34,173 bases of DNA, from the NCBI GenBank assembly GCA_033557685.1, contig JAWQRN010000206.1, forward strand, positions 1 through 34,173, given 5' to 3'. Every line of letters begins with the position of its first letter. Position 1 is the first letter of the stretch. The DNA is from Sperchopsis tessellata (lineage: Eukaryota; Arthropoda; Insecta; Coleoptera; Hydrophilidae). Under the pieces are notes generated by a model. That model made no database searches. It was given only the letters and a program-made list of their open reading frames with translations, and was not told the origin of the DNA. Of the stretch, positions 1 through 11,599 are shown piece by piece. Made by a program: the position numbers and the translations under genes.

Positions 1-659
1 TTATTCTAATGCGAAAATGGCAATTTCATGTAGATTAAAATCCAATTAGCGTAATGATTATTCAATTGCAACATTGATGTTTGATTTCATCAAATATTAA
101 AATTACACATACAAGTTGATATTTTTTTTAGAGGGTTATGTATCATATTTCGCTCCAAAAGTGTTTTGTGGTATGTCCCTGGCGTTTAATACTGGCTGAT
201 TTATATTTCTTAGTTTATTTTAAAACTCATATCCCTTGCAGATTTGAGATGCCTTCGTTCATTAGTTAGAACACAAAATTCAAATGCATGTTCAATATGA
301 TTTTAATAGTATTTGTGGGAATCAGATTTTTTATGTCCAAGATATTTCTAGATATTGATCTAAAATTTGACACACGTATATTTTTTTTTGAGATCAACTA
401 TGTTGCGATTGTTTAACTGAAAATAATGTACAGGTTAACATTTTTTTGGGGATTTTGCACTCTTCTCCCTCCCATTGGTTTCGGTTTCATTTAATGATAT
501 CATAAACTTCTTCGATATCTCTTTAATACATTAAAATTACAAAATTGATATTGAACGGTTCACAAAAACGACTTGGTCTGGGAGATACCTAATCTAAAAC
601 TCCAATCAACTATTAGCATAGAAACCAATTATTACCAGATGACTCACAAATAGAGTAAT
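1..659. other. AT-rich stretch, no gene seen
   Basis: I see no open reading frame, splice-flanked exon or repeat structure that can be supported here. It probably belongs to upstream intron or intergenic DNA of the RhoGEF gene that becomes visible at 2050. Confidence 0.5.
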
Positions 660-1135
660 TCAATTAAATAATCCTAAAACTAAACCCAAAATACTTCAAA
701 AAATTAAAGATTGCTTACATATCTGTATCTAACCTTATAAATTTTTAAACAAAAAATATGCAAAGTAACAATAATTCAGTTACAGTTTCGAACATCAACG
801 AATATTCAAAATTGATCTTAAAATCTACAAAAAATATTAAATCTGTATAACATAAATGTAGCACACCAAAATAAAAATAATTTACATCACTATATATCCA
901 TCTCAAAACAGAGACTGATTTCCAAAATTCAATCCATACTGTAAAATTCCTTACAGCTTTACAATCTCAAAAAACAGGTAAATATCACACCACAATAGTT
1001 TACTGGACAGAAGACTGCTTTAGAAAACACAGTATAGAGGCAGGTCATAATTTTAATTTTGATACTAAAATATTAAATGTTGAATGAAAAAACTAGATTC
1101 ATTTTAGAAAAGATACACATTAAAATGCATCAAAA
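660..1135 (+). pseudogene. Possible Penelope-like GIY-YIG relic
   Basis: In one plus-strand frame around 900-1090 the reading is open and ends with a stretch containing KHSIEAGHNFNFDTKILNVE before in-frame stops. A histidine-bearing block followed by GH-x4-5-TKIL and a glutamate is what the C-terminal GIY-YIG endonuclease part of Penelope-like retroelements usually looks like. The upstream GIY and YIG motifs are not clearly visible, and several stops follow. A second, clearer Penelope-like relic lies at about 15460-16200, so the family is present in this genome. The call rests on a short motif and could be chance similarity. Confidence 0.4.
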
Positions 1136-1472
1136 AGGTGAGAGACCAGCGAGAAATAAACTACTTCATAATTTACCATGATATAATATAATTTCATATA
1201 ACATTTTGAATCTGCATTTCAGCTATATAGCTCTTCTGTATTATTTTATAAATGTAATAAAGTCAAATTTCAAGCAAAGAAGCCAAGTTAATATATTAAA
1301 TACAAATATATAAGAACAAGCCGAAATGACAGTGGTCGCTGTGTTTTTATCAATAAGACGTCATCGGCTCTACTCTACTAGTAATTAGCTGGCTTAGACA
1401 TACGAATACATTACAATATAATATAAAAGGTACTGCCTTCCAGAATATATATAAATTACAAAAGTAATATAG

Positions 1473-1545
1473 AGCGACCGGATTCAGTGTGTAAGCACTT
1501 TATCATCAGGCTCTATGACAGTCGTACGCTCCAAAACCGGTCGCT
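1473..1545 (-). ncRNA. Hammerhead-ribozyme-like relic (type III layout)
   Basis: Read on the minus strand, a perfect 9-bp stem (AGCGACCGG at 1473-1481 with CCGGTCGCT at 1537-1545) encloses the conserved hammerhead core CTGATGA (complement of 1503-1509). A degenerate stem II follows (AGTG/CACA-type pairing around a CTTA loop), and then GAAT instead of the canonical GAAA next to the closing stem. Hammerheads of this layout are known from Penelope-like elements and retrozymes. The substitution at the position equivalent to A15.1 and the weak stems I and II suggest a decayed, probably inactive copy. A possible Penelope-like coding relic lies just upstream but on the other strand, which weakens a direct link. 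Confidence 0.38.
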
Positions 1546-2049
1546 TTTAATAACTTTCTGTATTAAAATATATTGTCGAAAGCAGCAAACATAATACATA
1601 ATGTAAATGTTTGCTGGGCTTCGCAGATACACTGTATTTTTTAAGAGGCGTAGTAAATAAATATTAACTTATTCCATTTCATAGTTTTCTTGAAATGAGG
1701 AAACTAAATCTATTGATTATAAGGTTGGAGAATATTCAGACCGTGTATCTATTGCCTCGAGAAAACATAAATATGTTTCCGAAACAACAGTATTTCCAGC
1801 ACAAAATTTAATATGAAACTTCTTATCATCAAGACCAACCTAAAATAGTATGAAATGATTCATATGTTATAGTATCTTTGGCTGTTAAAAATTATCCATT
1901 CTGTCCGTGTTTTAAACTAAGCATTTTACAAAGTGTATTGCTTTATTGTAGGCCTAATTAAAATTCAATATTCGAACCATATTCTTCCACATTTTTTCAA
2001 TTGTTCAATAATTTCATAAAATTTAAATATACTTTGTTTTAAATTGCAG
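1546..2049. other. Intron tail before the first visible RhoGEF exon
   Basis: This is AT-rich and non-coding. It ends in a pyrimidine/A-rich tract and the acceptor TTGCAG (AG at 2048-2049). The exon that follows begins inside a codon (one base is supplied by the previous exon), so at least one more coding exon lies upstream of the window or unrecognised within it. Confidence 0.6.
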
Positions 2050-3175
2050 GTTCATCTAGTGAATATGATAATGTGGAGCTAGACGAGCAATCTATTCCCA
2101 ATGTGAATAACATTGTATCTAAAAATGTATCGATGCTTTCTGAACCAGATACATTAACTAAAAATGATGAAGTTTCTTTAAAAATTCAAATATCTGGTGG
2201 ATCGACCGCAATATATGACAGTATTTGTACAAATAATATAGTTATAACAAATCGTGATACTAAAGAAATATGTAATTATCCTACCACAGAATTAAATCCA
2301 TCAGTACCTCCTAGATCAAAAAACGTTGCTAAATTTACAGTAAATTCTTTGGCATCTAACATACATGCTATTAAAATTGATTATTCAGAATACACAAATA
2401 TTAATTTTTCTGCTTATAATGCTGACAGCTTTAAATTACAAATTAAAAATAATGACAATGAGTCACCAGCTAAAGTAAAATTTGCATCAAATGCAGATAA
2501 GAAAACATCAATCTTAATAAATGGCGATGACTGCTATTCCACTATAAATATTAATAATAATGTGCCACTGTACTTATCATCAGTTGAAATTAAAAACAAC
2601 GAAAATGAATCAGAATATACAAATACAAGAAATAATATAAATCCTTTGGATCTGAGCAGTGATAACTGCTTCTTAGAAATACTTCTAAACAATCCAGTGG
2701 AAGCTATACGTAACAATTTAATTCCTCATGTGTGCGGAAAAAACACTGGCAATTCAAAACTATTCAAAGATGAGACTACTACTTTAGATTATGATGATGT
2801 TAACTTACATTGTTCTGTAGAAAAGGTATCCATTAGCTCTAAAGATAGCGAATGTCAAAATTATGAAATTTATTCAGACAACAGCTTATTAAATCGTTAT
2901 GAAACCATAGATTTAAATTCTGACTACTACACAGATCATAGTAACAGGAGCTCAATCACTGAAGATGATCTCACAACTCAAACAAAGTTTTATGATATGC
3001 TAGCGGATGCAGTTGCTGATGAACCATCAGAATATGATTTTCATCATTACGAAAGTATCAAACTTAATGGTGATCCCATATATGAAGATATAGATATTCC
3101 TCCTCCTTTACCATCGAATCCTCCACCTTTAAACGTCATGGACGATTTGCAACTGGATAAGGAATATACTACAAG
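2050..3175 (+). CDS. RhoGEF exon (N-terminal region; partial gene)
   Basis: First visible coding exon of a Dbl-family Rho guanine nucleotide exchange factor. It is bounded by acceptor TTGCAG and donor ACAAG|GTAAG and encodes about 375 residues, beginning in frame with SSSEYDNVELDE. There is no ATG at the exon start and the phase needs one base from an earlier exon, so the true N-terminus is outside the window. The sequence is acidic and rich in Asn and Ser, probably disordered, with repeated Tyr-containing acidic motifs. It ends with a proline-rich patch (YEDIDIPPPLPSNPPP) that looks like an SH3 or WW ligand. I infer a regulatory or scaffold tail for the exchange domain in later exons. The exon ends two bases into an Arg codon that exon 9325 completes exactly. 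I recognise the family, not the specific member; a GEFmeso-like fly RhoGEF is one candidate. Confidence 0.85.
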
Positions 3176-3339
3176 GTAAGATGTATGTATATATCTGAGA
3201 TAAATCATTGATATATATTTTCAGATTGTACATGTGACTTTGAATTATATAAGTTTATTCTTCATTTTTGGTGTCAAAGAGTAGTTTTTTATTTTTAGCT
3301 TATAATTTAATAAGGAGATCTTAAACTCGATGGATTCTT

Positions 3340-4760
3340 TTTCTTAAAAATTGTTTTTAGTAGATATATCTCTTCCAGAACATTTTATTATTATTATTAT
3401 TATTATTTTCTTAATGATCTCGTTTGATAGCTTATGATATTAGCTGGTATTTTGAGTATGTCTGAAGAATAAAGTAGAAAAAAGGCCAATGGGTAGCTCT
3501 ACATTATTCATACACTAGGAGAGCTGTTTGGACACCACTTCCTCAGTTGATACAACTATCGGAACAATTACAGTGGAATTTACTTTCCAGATGTCCCTAA
3601 TTCCCATAGCAAAATTTTCGTATTTGCGGATCTTATGTATCTCGGTCTTTGTTAGGTTATGCATGAGTGGTACAGCCATGTCAATGAGGAAATCCTCCAG
3701 TTTTAACTTTTCGAATTAGCACTATTCTTATTATCATTACTATTTTTGGGTTTTCTCAAGTTTACATTTTCATTGTGGGCTATATGTCAATAATGTTTTA
3801 ATTTTTAATATTAAGTATTTTATTAACAATCCTGTCAAAATTGTCAAAATTTGCATTTGATAAAAGATTTTAGGTTCGAGGTCAAATTTTTCTAGATATT
3901 ATGGTCCTTCTTTCGAAATAAGCCTATATACAGATCTTCTTGGATCCTTCACAGGATTCTGTATTTTTTTCACAGATTAATCTAAATTATGATCAAGTGG
4001 ATGTGTGATGTTAACAAAATATCCTTTCTTATTGATGCGATCAACAGTTACTATCTCCAGTCTGTTTTTGGCTATATGGCGATCTGAAATTATGTTTTTT
4101 TTATATTGAAAGTATGTGTCTTTTTAAATTATATGTAGGGTTAAACATGTAGATGTGACATGCAGGATTGTTTCAGTGGTTTTCCCACATGCACATATCA
4201 TTTTCGATGGGTAAGTTTTCTATATGTTTAATATGATTCGGGTCAGTATGACTCCTTCTGATATCATTATTAATAAACCCGTTTCTCCAAATAATTTGCC
4301 CCTCACCAACAATTGTAAAGAATTAGATGTTTTTGTTGTGTCAAGTAAAGTAGGATATTTTCCTTGTAATTGTAATGTGATGTTAATAACCTTTATATGT
4401 TGCAATGGGGTATAAAGGCAGATTTCTAATAGAGCTCTAATCATTTCGGAGTCACAAGCAGTGTTAAGTAAAATATTTTCGGTAGGAAGTTTGTGCACAA
4501 GATTTCTCTTCCGCCATCTTTCCGGGGGAGATATGATCTATCTATGGCTGCTTTTAGAATCCAGTTAATTGAACTTCTGCTCTACAAATATGTGTCTGAT
4601 CACTTTACTACTTCAATTGACAAATGCCTAAGTTGGTATTACGTAAGGATTAATAGCTTTAAATTTGAACTTGGTGTTTACTTCAGTATTGTGAATATTT
4701 CATACACATGCTAATAGTTTATGTTCTAAGGCTGTCTTTTTTCATTTCAAGTGAAATTCT
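3340..4760 (-). pseudogene. LINE reverse transcriptase C-terminal relics
   Basis: Minus-strand remains of the C-terminal part of a LINE polymerase, in several frames. From 5' to 3' on the minus strand one reads KFKAINPYVIPT (about 4670-4630), an IDRSYLPRK-like block near 4520, the open stretch 4498-4220 with LVRGKLFGETGLLIMIS, then PIENDMCMCGKTTETILHV with a Cys/His knuckle (about 4210-4150). A VDRINKKGYFVNITHPLDHNL block lies near 4060-4000. A separate segment at 3720-3520 reads EDFLIDMAVPLMHNL and a downstream valine-rich strand. This order is the usual C-terminus of a LINE family widespread in insects. Frameshifts and stops show it is dead. At least two overlapping copies are present, since UTR-like sequence at 3840-3960 separates the blocks. 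Confidence 0.7.
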
Positions 4761-4869
4761 AGATAATTAAATGTCTCTTCTACTTCCAAGTTGCATATTT
4801 TTGTTTGCTCAGCAATTTTATTATTATTATAAGATTTTATCAAGTTCCCACTTGGCACATTTTATGTGG

Positions 4870-5290
4870 GGCGCAGTATTTTACGAACAACCCTACAAGT
4901 TTCCAAAATTGTCGAAACTTACATTTGATAAAAGATGTTAGGATTGAGATTGATCATTTTTTTGAAATAAGGTACAATATTCATCAATTCTAGTTTGTAG
5001 ATCTTCCTGAACATTATTATTATTATATTATTAAGGTTTTCGTTTCACATGATGTTACTGGCTGGTGTTTTGAGAATTATGGGGGAGCAGTTCAGATCAT
5101 CCCATAATAATCCGAAATTGCCTGCGCAAGTATGATATGTCTGAAGAGTGGTGGCATCTGTATTGTATAAAAAAAGACCAATGAGTAGTTCTACATCCTC
5201 AATACACTTGTAGAACTGTTTGGAAACTTCAGCCGATGTAACTGCTAAACAATTAAGGGATAGGTCCTAAAAATAATAAGCGACACAGAT
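4870..5290 (-). mobile_element. Further 3'-end copy of the same LINE
   Basis: This segment repeats parts of 3340-3960 in the same orientation. The motif ATTTGATAAAAGAT occurs at about 3855 and 4923, a GATCTTC..GAACATT(ATT)n unit recurs, and the GACCAATGAGTAG stretch near 5180 matches GGCCAATGGGTAG near 3485. It is a 5'-truncated copy of the LINE tail, as expected for target-primed reverse transcription. No long reading frame is left. Confidence 0.65.
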
Positions 5291-5860
5291 AGTTAAAAAA
5301 GACACCTACAAATATACCGAGCACAGAATAAACTTGCAGGATAAAAACAAATTTCACGTGAAATATACCTAAAATATCGAATTTTATGGGAAGCTGTCGA
5401 AATAGAAATGGGCCTTATTGTCTAAACAAACATGATGATGGTTTATGTTTACCTCGTACATGGAAACCACTTATTGTAAAATAGAGTGACAGACGTAAAA
5501 ATGCATGATGCCAATAGGACATGCCCTAAGACAGAATACGTCAATCACAACATGCTCTTACATCAAACGCACCGATCACAAAGCAGTGTAAAGTAGCAGA
5601 GTATATATAAAAACCACCACTTGACCAATATTACTCAGTCTCTAAGTCTCTGATTTAGATCTGGTGATTGCTGAAGCAAATTGGCTGAAAGTTCATCCAA
5701 AAGTTTGTCACTTTCCACTCCATATATATAATATTTCCTCCAAATGAGATGTAAGCAATGGCATACCTGATGATGAGTTGCCAATGAGCACAAAATGTGG
5801 CATCTCAGGGTCCACTGTTGCCAGAGTAATTGGCAAATAATATATATATATATATGGACA
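5291..5860. other. No gene seen; short TA repeat
   Basis: No supported coding sequence. A TA-rich microsatellite lies near 5837-5855. This could be unique intron or unrecognised transposon UTR. Confidence 0.4.
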
Positions 5861-8080
5861 AAGGTCTCAAGTTCCTTCCACTTGTCATGGTTGTACGTCC
5901 CTTTTTTCCACGTGACTTAAACAACTTCTGAGTTCTCTCTCCCCCAAGGTTAATTCCTTTGACCATCTGCTCGCCTTCCAAGATGTCCTGCTCATTTTCA
6001 CTTTTGCATCTTCACTGTCCGTATAACATCACTGACCTTAGTTTGACTTCTTATCCATGCATAGCGCCTTCTATTACTAATTCTGAAACCGATCATGTAT
6101 TAATACTTTTTTCTGTTGTTTGGGCTTCTGAAAATGCGAGGGATTTAATGTCCACCCCACACTAGCATATGTCGTCAGAAAAAAAAGTACACTGATTGAA
6201 GACATTGTTTCAAACACAAAGGTATCTGTGACTTAAATATGAGCAAGCTTTGTTCTTCTTGCTATCTCTATAGAAATATCTCCATACATCGTTATGAGCT
6301 GGCCCGAATACATGTATACACTGGCTGGCATAGCTAGCTCATTAAGCATTACTTTCGGTTTACTAAGATTCATCCTAAGGCCTACATCTTAACTTTCAAA
6401 AGATTAATTATTTTTTCTACGAGTTCCTCGCTAGTGTGTGGAAATAAGATATTCTCCATTCACTTTTATGCCTTGTTGTTCTGAATCTAGTTCCTGGAAC
6501 ATACACTCTAGAGCTACACTGATCAACTTCAGTGATAGGGTGGCCCCTTTTCTGATAGCCTAATATCAAACATTTCTGTTTCTTATTATAATTTAACGTT
6601 TGATGTGGTTTTATTATAGATATTTTGAATTAGCTATATATAGATATAAGGAATTCCATGCATACCAAAGCTTTAATTGTTGCAGATGTTTTGATCAAGT
6701 CAAATGTTTTCTCTACGAAAGCACAATCTACTGGCACAATAAATACTCGTTACATCTATCAATAGTGTTATATCCCTTACGAAAGCCTGCCTGTTTGTTG
6801 GATTGGTACGAATCGAATAGGTTGTGAAACTAATTGGACAGTTATTGTTCAGGTCTTCTTTATTTCGTTATCTGTAGATTAAAATAATTGTTCCTTTTTT
6901 CCAACACGTTGATATCTCTTTTGTTTCTATACCAGAACTGTTTATATTGATTCTTTTCTAATATCTGTTGAACATATTCCTTGGAAGAGATTTATATGGT
7001 TACTTTGATCTCAATATAAATCTAGGTAAAACTCTCCAACCACTTCAAGGAATTTCTCTCTATCAACCTTCTCGACATTTTCAGATTTGGGGTTTATTAT
7101 TTGAATTTTCCCAATTGTAAATCTCTGTTTCACCTATTTATAGCTCCTATGCTATTCTAATATCCGGAGTGTGCCTTCATAGTTGTATCTTCTAACATCT
7201 TCCTTGATTAATTTTTTAATGGTGTTTGTAAGCTCCACATACTCTAAATTCTTCCTTCTAGACTTAACTTTACTTTTAGGTCACTATGCTGCTTTGTAGG
7301 GTCTTGGTATGCTTGGAAAATTTCTTCTCTTATATTGGGCAGTTCCACCTATGAAACTGGCTGTATCTGCTATTATACGAAACACATTATCGGCATCATT
7401 GTATTCTTTGCAATCAGTAAATCTGTTCTAAAACTTTAATTGAAATGCTTCTTGATTAGATTTTAGATGGTCCAAGTTAATTTTTCTGCTACAGCTCTTA
7501 GTTAATTCCAATATTTCTGTTTTTAACTTTACATATATTTTACATCTAACCAAATGGTGATCACTTATACATTAAAATCTCCTTAAATGATTTTTATATG
7601 TGTATTTGAACTCCCGTAAAAATCTGTTGCATCTTCATAGAACACTTAAATCGTCTCGTCTGAATAGCAACTGTCATATATGTTCTCAAATTAAACTATT
7701 AGTTGTTTTAGTATTTTGTGAACCATGAAACCAACTCCACTATTTCTGCCATTGTTAGTGTCATGGTAGTACTATGTATGTCTACTTTGCACTTGAATAA
7801 GATCTTTTTCTTTTCTTCTTCACTTCACTCAGACCTACAACATTCCATTGAATCTTGCCGAATACATTTTTTAGCTCTATTAGTATTGCTTCACTGGATA
7901 ATGTACGGCAGTTATAGGTGCTCACATTTAATATTATTTGGCAATGGTTTATACTCTGCAGATTCTTACCACACTCTCTCATCTTGTGCTGGTCGCCACA
8001 GTTGCTTTTATGGGGGTAATAAGCCTTACGGAGATTGAGGACTGTGGTTTCATTGGGTAGGGCATTTTTTAATAATGAAG
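5860..8080 (-). pseudogene. RTE-type LINE relic, copy A
   Basis: A long, decayed non-LTR retrotransposon on the minus strand. An endonuclease N-terminal block is seen at 7982-7782 (NVSTYNCRTLSSEAILIEL, then VVGLSEV). An inter-domain block KINLDHLKSNQEAF lies near 7480. The reverse transcriptase block with QTGRLS (from QAGFRKG-type sequence) is near 6800. A C-terminal block with RTKVSDV-like sequence followed by AGHLGRRADGQ is at about 6050-5960. Endonuclease, reverse transcriptase and the WAGH block in this order are typical of RTE-clade endonuclease/reverse transcriptases. Many stops and frameshifts make it non-functional. Parts are repeated at 12797-13157 (inverted) and 16330-17130 (same orientation). 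Confidence 0.75.
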
Positions 8081-9300
8081 TATTAACTAGTCACGCTGCC
8101 TTACTGAGTGTTGGCAAGTTTAAATCGGCCACTCCAAAACAGATGCCGTCGATAAGCCGCTCCTATTGGAGAAAAGACGTTTACCTTTTGCACACTCATC
8201 CACCAACTTATTGCAGTGGTACTTTACACTTTGCTTCTGTTGGTCCACGAGAACTTAACTCCTGTCCAGCATATCTCTAAAGCATTTTCCTATCCGCCGC
8301 CCAAAACCCTCTAGAGGTATTATTTTAACAATAAACTTCTCTTTTTTTACAATTGTTCTTTTTATTTAGTTTTCTACTATGTTTCTAAGTATTCTACACA
8401 TTTATTTCCCAAGTAGGATAATATAATACTATAAAAATTCTTATAAATCAGTTGTTATACACACATGATGATTCAGATTCGAGGGTCGTATGGAAATCTT
8501 CGACAAGGTAAGAAATGCAAAGTTGATTAAATAGAAGTAAAATTGCATAGTTTCTTGCGTTTTTTTATGAAGATGAGATTCCCAGGTTAGTAAAGCCGGA
8601 ATCACACCAAATCCACTTATATCTTGGTTTCACCCCACATGATCTACCTTACTGTAGTTTCGGAAATGTTTTAAAAATATATAAAATTTCATGTTTTGTT
8701 TTTATTATATAATTAGTTATTTGAAGAAAAATACAAGTATCTAGATCATTTTTATGTACTGTCTAGATTTAGTTTATTTTTGCTTAAAGGCAAAAAATAT
8801 GAAAGCATTTTAGAAATAAAAATTTATTTCAAATTTATTTTATGTGCAACAATTTTTATTTAAAGCTAAATTACCTTAAGTAACTTAAAAAGTGCATTTT
8901 TTACCTAACTGAATCTTCTACTTATAGTTATTTATAGTTAAGTTGATCCTATACTTAAAATCAACCAAGTTGTATTGCATTTAAGTAAAAATTGTTTAAC
9001 TTCAATGGCCTAAATTTATTTTTTTCTTAAATTGCAACTATGTATATTTTACCTTAGTTAGTTTTAAAATTTAATTAAGTTAAATATCTGCTGGATATTA
9101 TATACCTAAAATTTTTCTAGATTTTTAAATTTTTAAATCAGTGTGCATTTTCAATTGAGAATTTCTGATTAAGTTTTTTAAGAAGAACTTCAAATAACTT
9201 TATATGTATTAACTTAAAGCATATTATTATATCAATATATAAATCATTCATCATATAATATACTAATAGTAATAGTTTAACATCTTAATATGCAGTAATT
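8081..9300. other. Intron sequence, very AT-rich
   Basis: The first 200 bases are less AT-rich and may be the 5' UTR of the neighbouring RTE copy. The remainder is low-complexity AT-rich intron without recognisable coding or repeats. Confidence 0.45.
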
Positions 9301-9324
9301 TCATAAAATTAATATTATTTTCAG

Positions 9325-10558
9325 ATCAATTTTTGAAGGGGCTTCAAAGTATGACATTTTAAGTTATTTGGTTGATGCAAAAGAACGTGGTCTTGCACTA
9401 GAAGAGAACTGTAGCTGTAGCCTAGAAAATAATTCAATAGTACAGGAATTTAAAGAAAACAACAATATTTATAGTAAAATGTTTGGAGAAAATAATTATA
9501 GTGTAGAATGTTCACTACTCTTATCGTATCTTTCAGAAAACAGTAACAGGAAAACGGTTGATGTAGAACGTAACGATTCTGGTGTAGGGTCAGAATCTAG
9601 TAAATGTTCTGTTGGAAAGTATAGAAATAAATTAAAATCTTTAATTTCTTGTGAAGACTGTGATGTTGTAATAGAATCAGAAATCAACATAGAAACTCCA
9701 TTATGTCGAAAATGTATAAAAAAAAGATCTGAAAGGAAAGAAATAATAGCAGAAATTGTTGACACTGAAGAAAAGTATAGTAGAGATCTTCAAATTATAC
9801 TAGATGAATTTTATCAACCCATGCTCGTTGCTGGACTTTTAACAACTGAGCAATTATGTGCTATATTTCTTAATGTGGAAGAATTACTGGAAAATAGTCA
9901 AGCTTTGGCAGAACGCTTGAGAGATGCTGTTGAGATAGCAATTGAACAAGGAGATGTAGATCTCCTTACAGTAAATATTGGGAAAATATTTTTGGAGACC
10001 TCCCCAATGTTACATGCATTTGAAAAATATTGCGTGCGACAAGGTAATGCTAGTTTACTACTAGCAAGTCTTGAAAAAGAAAAAGAGCTTTTAAGAATAT
10101 TTTTAAGAGTATCACAAATGGAAAATGTAATATTAAGAAGAATGAATTTAAATTCATTTCTAATGGTACCAGTTCAAAGAGTTACAAAATATCCTTTACT
10201 TCTAGCTAGACTATTTAAAGTAACGCCCAATAATCATGATACATTAGAGCATCTTAAAGAAGCGCAACATAAAATTGAGTTGCATTTAAATCATATAAAT
10301 TCAGAAACGAAAGATGTACCAAGTAAATTGTGGAAAAGAATAAACAGCTATTCAAACAGAAAGAGCAGTTCTGAGATGGATCTTGTTAATATTAAGCTAA
10401 GAAAAATAGCAGTTGACATTTTAGAATGGAACCATGATGATGCAAAATTTGTTTTGGAGGGGAAATTACTGTATACTCATCCAAATGACAATAATTGGCG
10501 AAAAGGTCGAACCATAAAATTAGCCTCTATTAATGCTCTCTTAGTTACAAATGGAAAG
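9325..10558 (+). CDS. RhoGEF exon with DH domain and start of PH
   Basis: Central catalytic exon, bounded by TTTTCAG and AAAG|GTAAGA. It encodes about 411 residues starting SIFEGASKYDILSYLVDAKE. A Cys-x2-Cys..Cys-x2-Cys pair (SCEDCD and LCRKC, 9650-9715) sits just before the DH domain. The DH domain runs from about 9731 to 10297: CR1 with IAEIVDTEEKYSRDL, and CR3 with LNSFLMVPVQRVTKYPLLL, the helix that contacts the GTPase. The DH domain loads Rho-family GTPases with GTP by driving out GDP. A basic linker and the first strands of the PH domain (KFVLEGKLLYTH and IKLASINALLVTNGK) follow, so the exon ends inside the PH domain in phase 0. If the donor is not used, the reading runs on only to a stop at 10651. 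The family is certain; the GTPase target cannot be read. Confidence 0.95.
9650..9715 (+). other. CxxC...CxxC motif before the DH domain
   Basis: Two Cys-x2-Cys pairs, 14 residues apart (SCEDCD and LCRKC), directly precede the DH helix. The geometry is that of a small zinc ribbon or knuckle. It is visible in the reading frame of the exon; metal binding is inferred. Confidence 0.5.
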
Positions 10559-11371
10559 GTAAGAAGAATACCATTTATAAATCAATTTTACTATTATAAG
10601 TTTATGCCCATCTTGAAGCTGGTGACAAATTTGTGTAGAATTTCAATATAATTTCATATTTCATCTTTACAATTTCAATGTATTTCGTCCAAAAGGTCTA
10701 TGCAGTGTAGAATTTATTAGTGGCCATGGGCAATTTTTCCCCATACCCTTTCTACAGTATTTAAAAAGGTTATATTTGGGAGATTCTTTGCCTTATCTTT
10801 GTTTAACATGAGTCCTAGGTTGATGTAAAAATAATACAAAGTATTACTTAAATTATGTTATTTATTTAGTAATTAGGTTTACAACAACTTTCGAGGTACA
10901 TATCTAGAGTGTATGCCCTTCAACTGTCCCGAGTGCATTACTACCAACTATGTCCGCTTGGATCTCTTCTTAATATATAACATCTATAGTTCCTCAATTT
11001 ACAATACAATGTAACGAAAAGCGGAACCAGCAATTTTAAAATCTGAAATCATTAAATAAATTCTAATTATACTTTAAGTGTCAATCAAAACTCCTTGTGA
11101 TAATTAAGTCAATAATCTAATACTAATACATAAAATGCAAAACAAATGATTTACATGTACTCCGGAGCTTCTGGTTTTACCATTTCATATACTGGCGTCG
11201 ATAAGTAAATGTACATCTATTGAGGAATTATAATCATAACCTTGTAACAATAAATATGATTGAGTTTATGAGCTGTAGCTATAAAATGTATAGCTATACA
11301 CATTTATAAATAAAACTGTATTAATATTATGTGACCAGCCTCATTTTTGTCTATTTATTTCTTAATTTCAG
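10559..11371 (+). other. RhoGEF intron, 813 bp
   Basis: Runs from GTAAGA to TTTCAG, phase 0. It is AT-rich. It includes an imperfect palindrome around 11284-11308 (AATGTATAGCTATACACATT). No transposon is recognised. Confidence 0.8.
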
Positions 11372-11599
11372 GGAACAAATTTCATCACCAAAGTGGATTT
11401 TTCTAATGATCAACTATACTTTTCTCGCTATTCAGCAGTTCGAGAAGCTGCATTATTGCTAGTAAGAGATAAAAATGGTCGCTATTCATTACTTAGGGAC
11501 CCTCTATATCTTGATAGATGTGTTATAGCAACTGATCCATCATGGCAGAATTACTTTGAAGTACAAGAAATTTTAAGCAAAGAAACATACATATTCAAG
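11372..11599 (+). CDS. RhoGEF exon, middle of PH domain
   Basis: 76 codons in phase 0 at both ends, between acceptor AATTTCAG and the weaker donor AAG|GTTTGT. It encodes the middle of the PH domain: GTNFITKVDFSNDQLYF, AVREAALLLVRDKNGRYSLL (two strands) and NYFEVQEILSKETYIFK (the strands before the last helix). The next in-frame coding sequence is 11.5 kb away at 23075, where the missing amphipathic C-terminal helix is found. PH domains next to DH domains usually bind phosphoinositides or help place the GTPase; that role is inferred here. Confidence 0.9.

Larger units (their letters stand above)
3176..9324 (+). other. RhoGEF intron, 6.1 kb
   Basis: Runs from donor GTAAGA at 3176 to acceptor TTTTCAG ending at 9324. 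It connects a codon split 2+1 (AG|A, Arg), so the reading continues TTR|SIFEGASKYD. It contains minus-strand LINE debris (3340-5290 and about 5860-8080), described separately. Confidence 0.85.

Noticed and set aside
5765..5800. CTGATGATGAG as another hammerhead core
   Set aside because: No closing stem or GAAA segment in the right place.
10559..10651. Extension of the DH exon frame to a stop at 10651
   Set aside because: It follows a good GTAAGA donor, and the PH domain continues in the exon at 11372; at most a retained-intron form.
11284..11308. Imperfect palindrome AATGTATAGCTATACACATT in the RhoGEF intron
   Set aside because: Short and AT-rich; likely chance in this composition.
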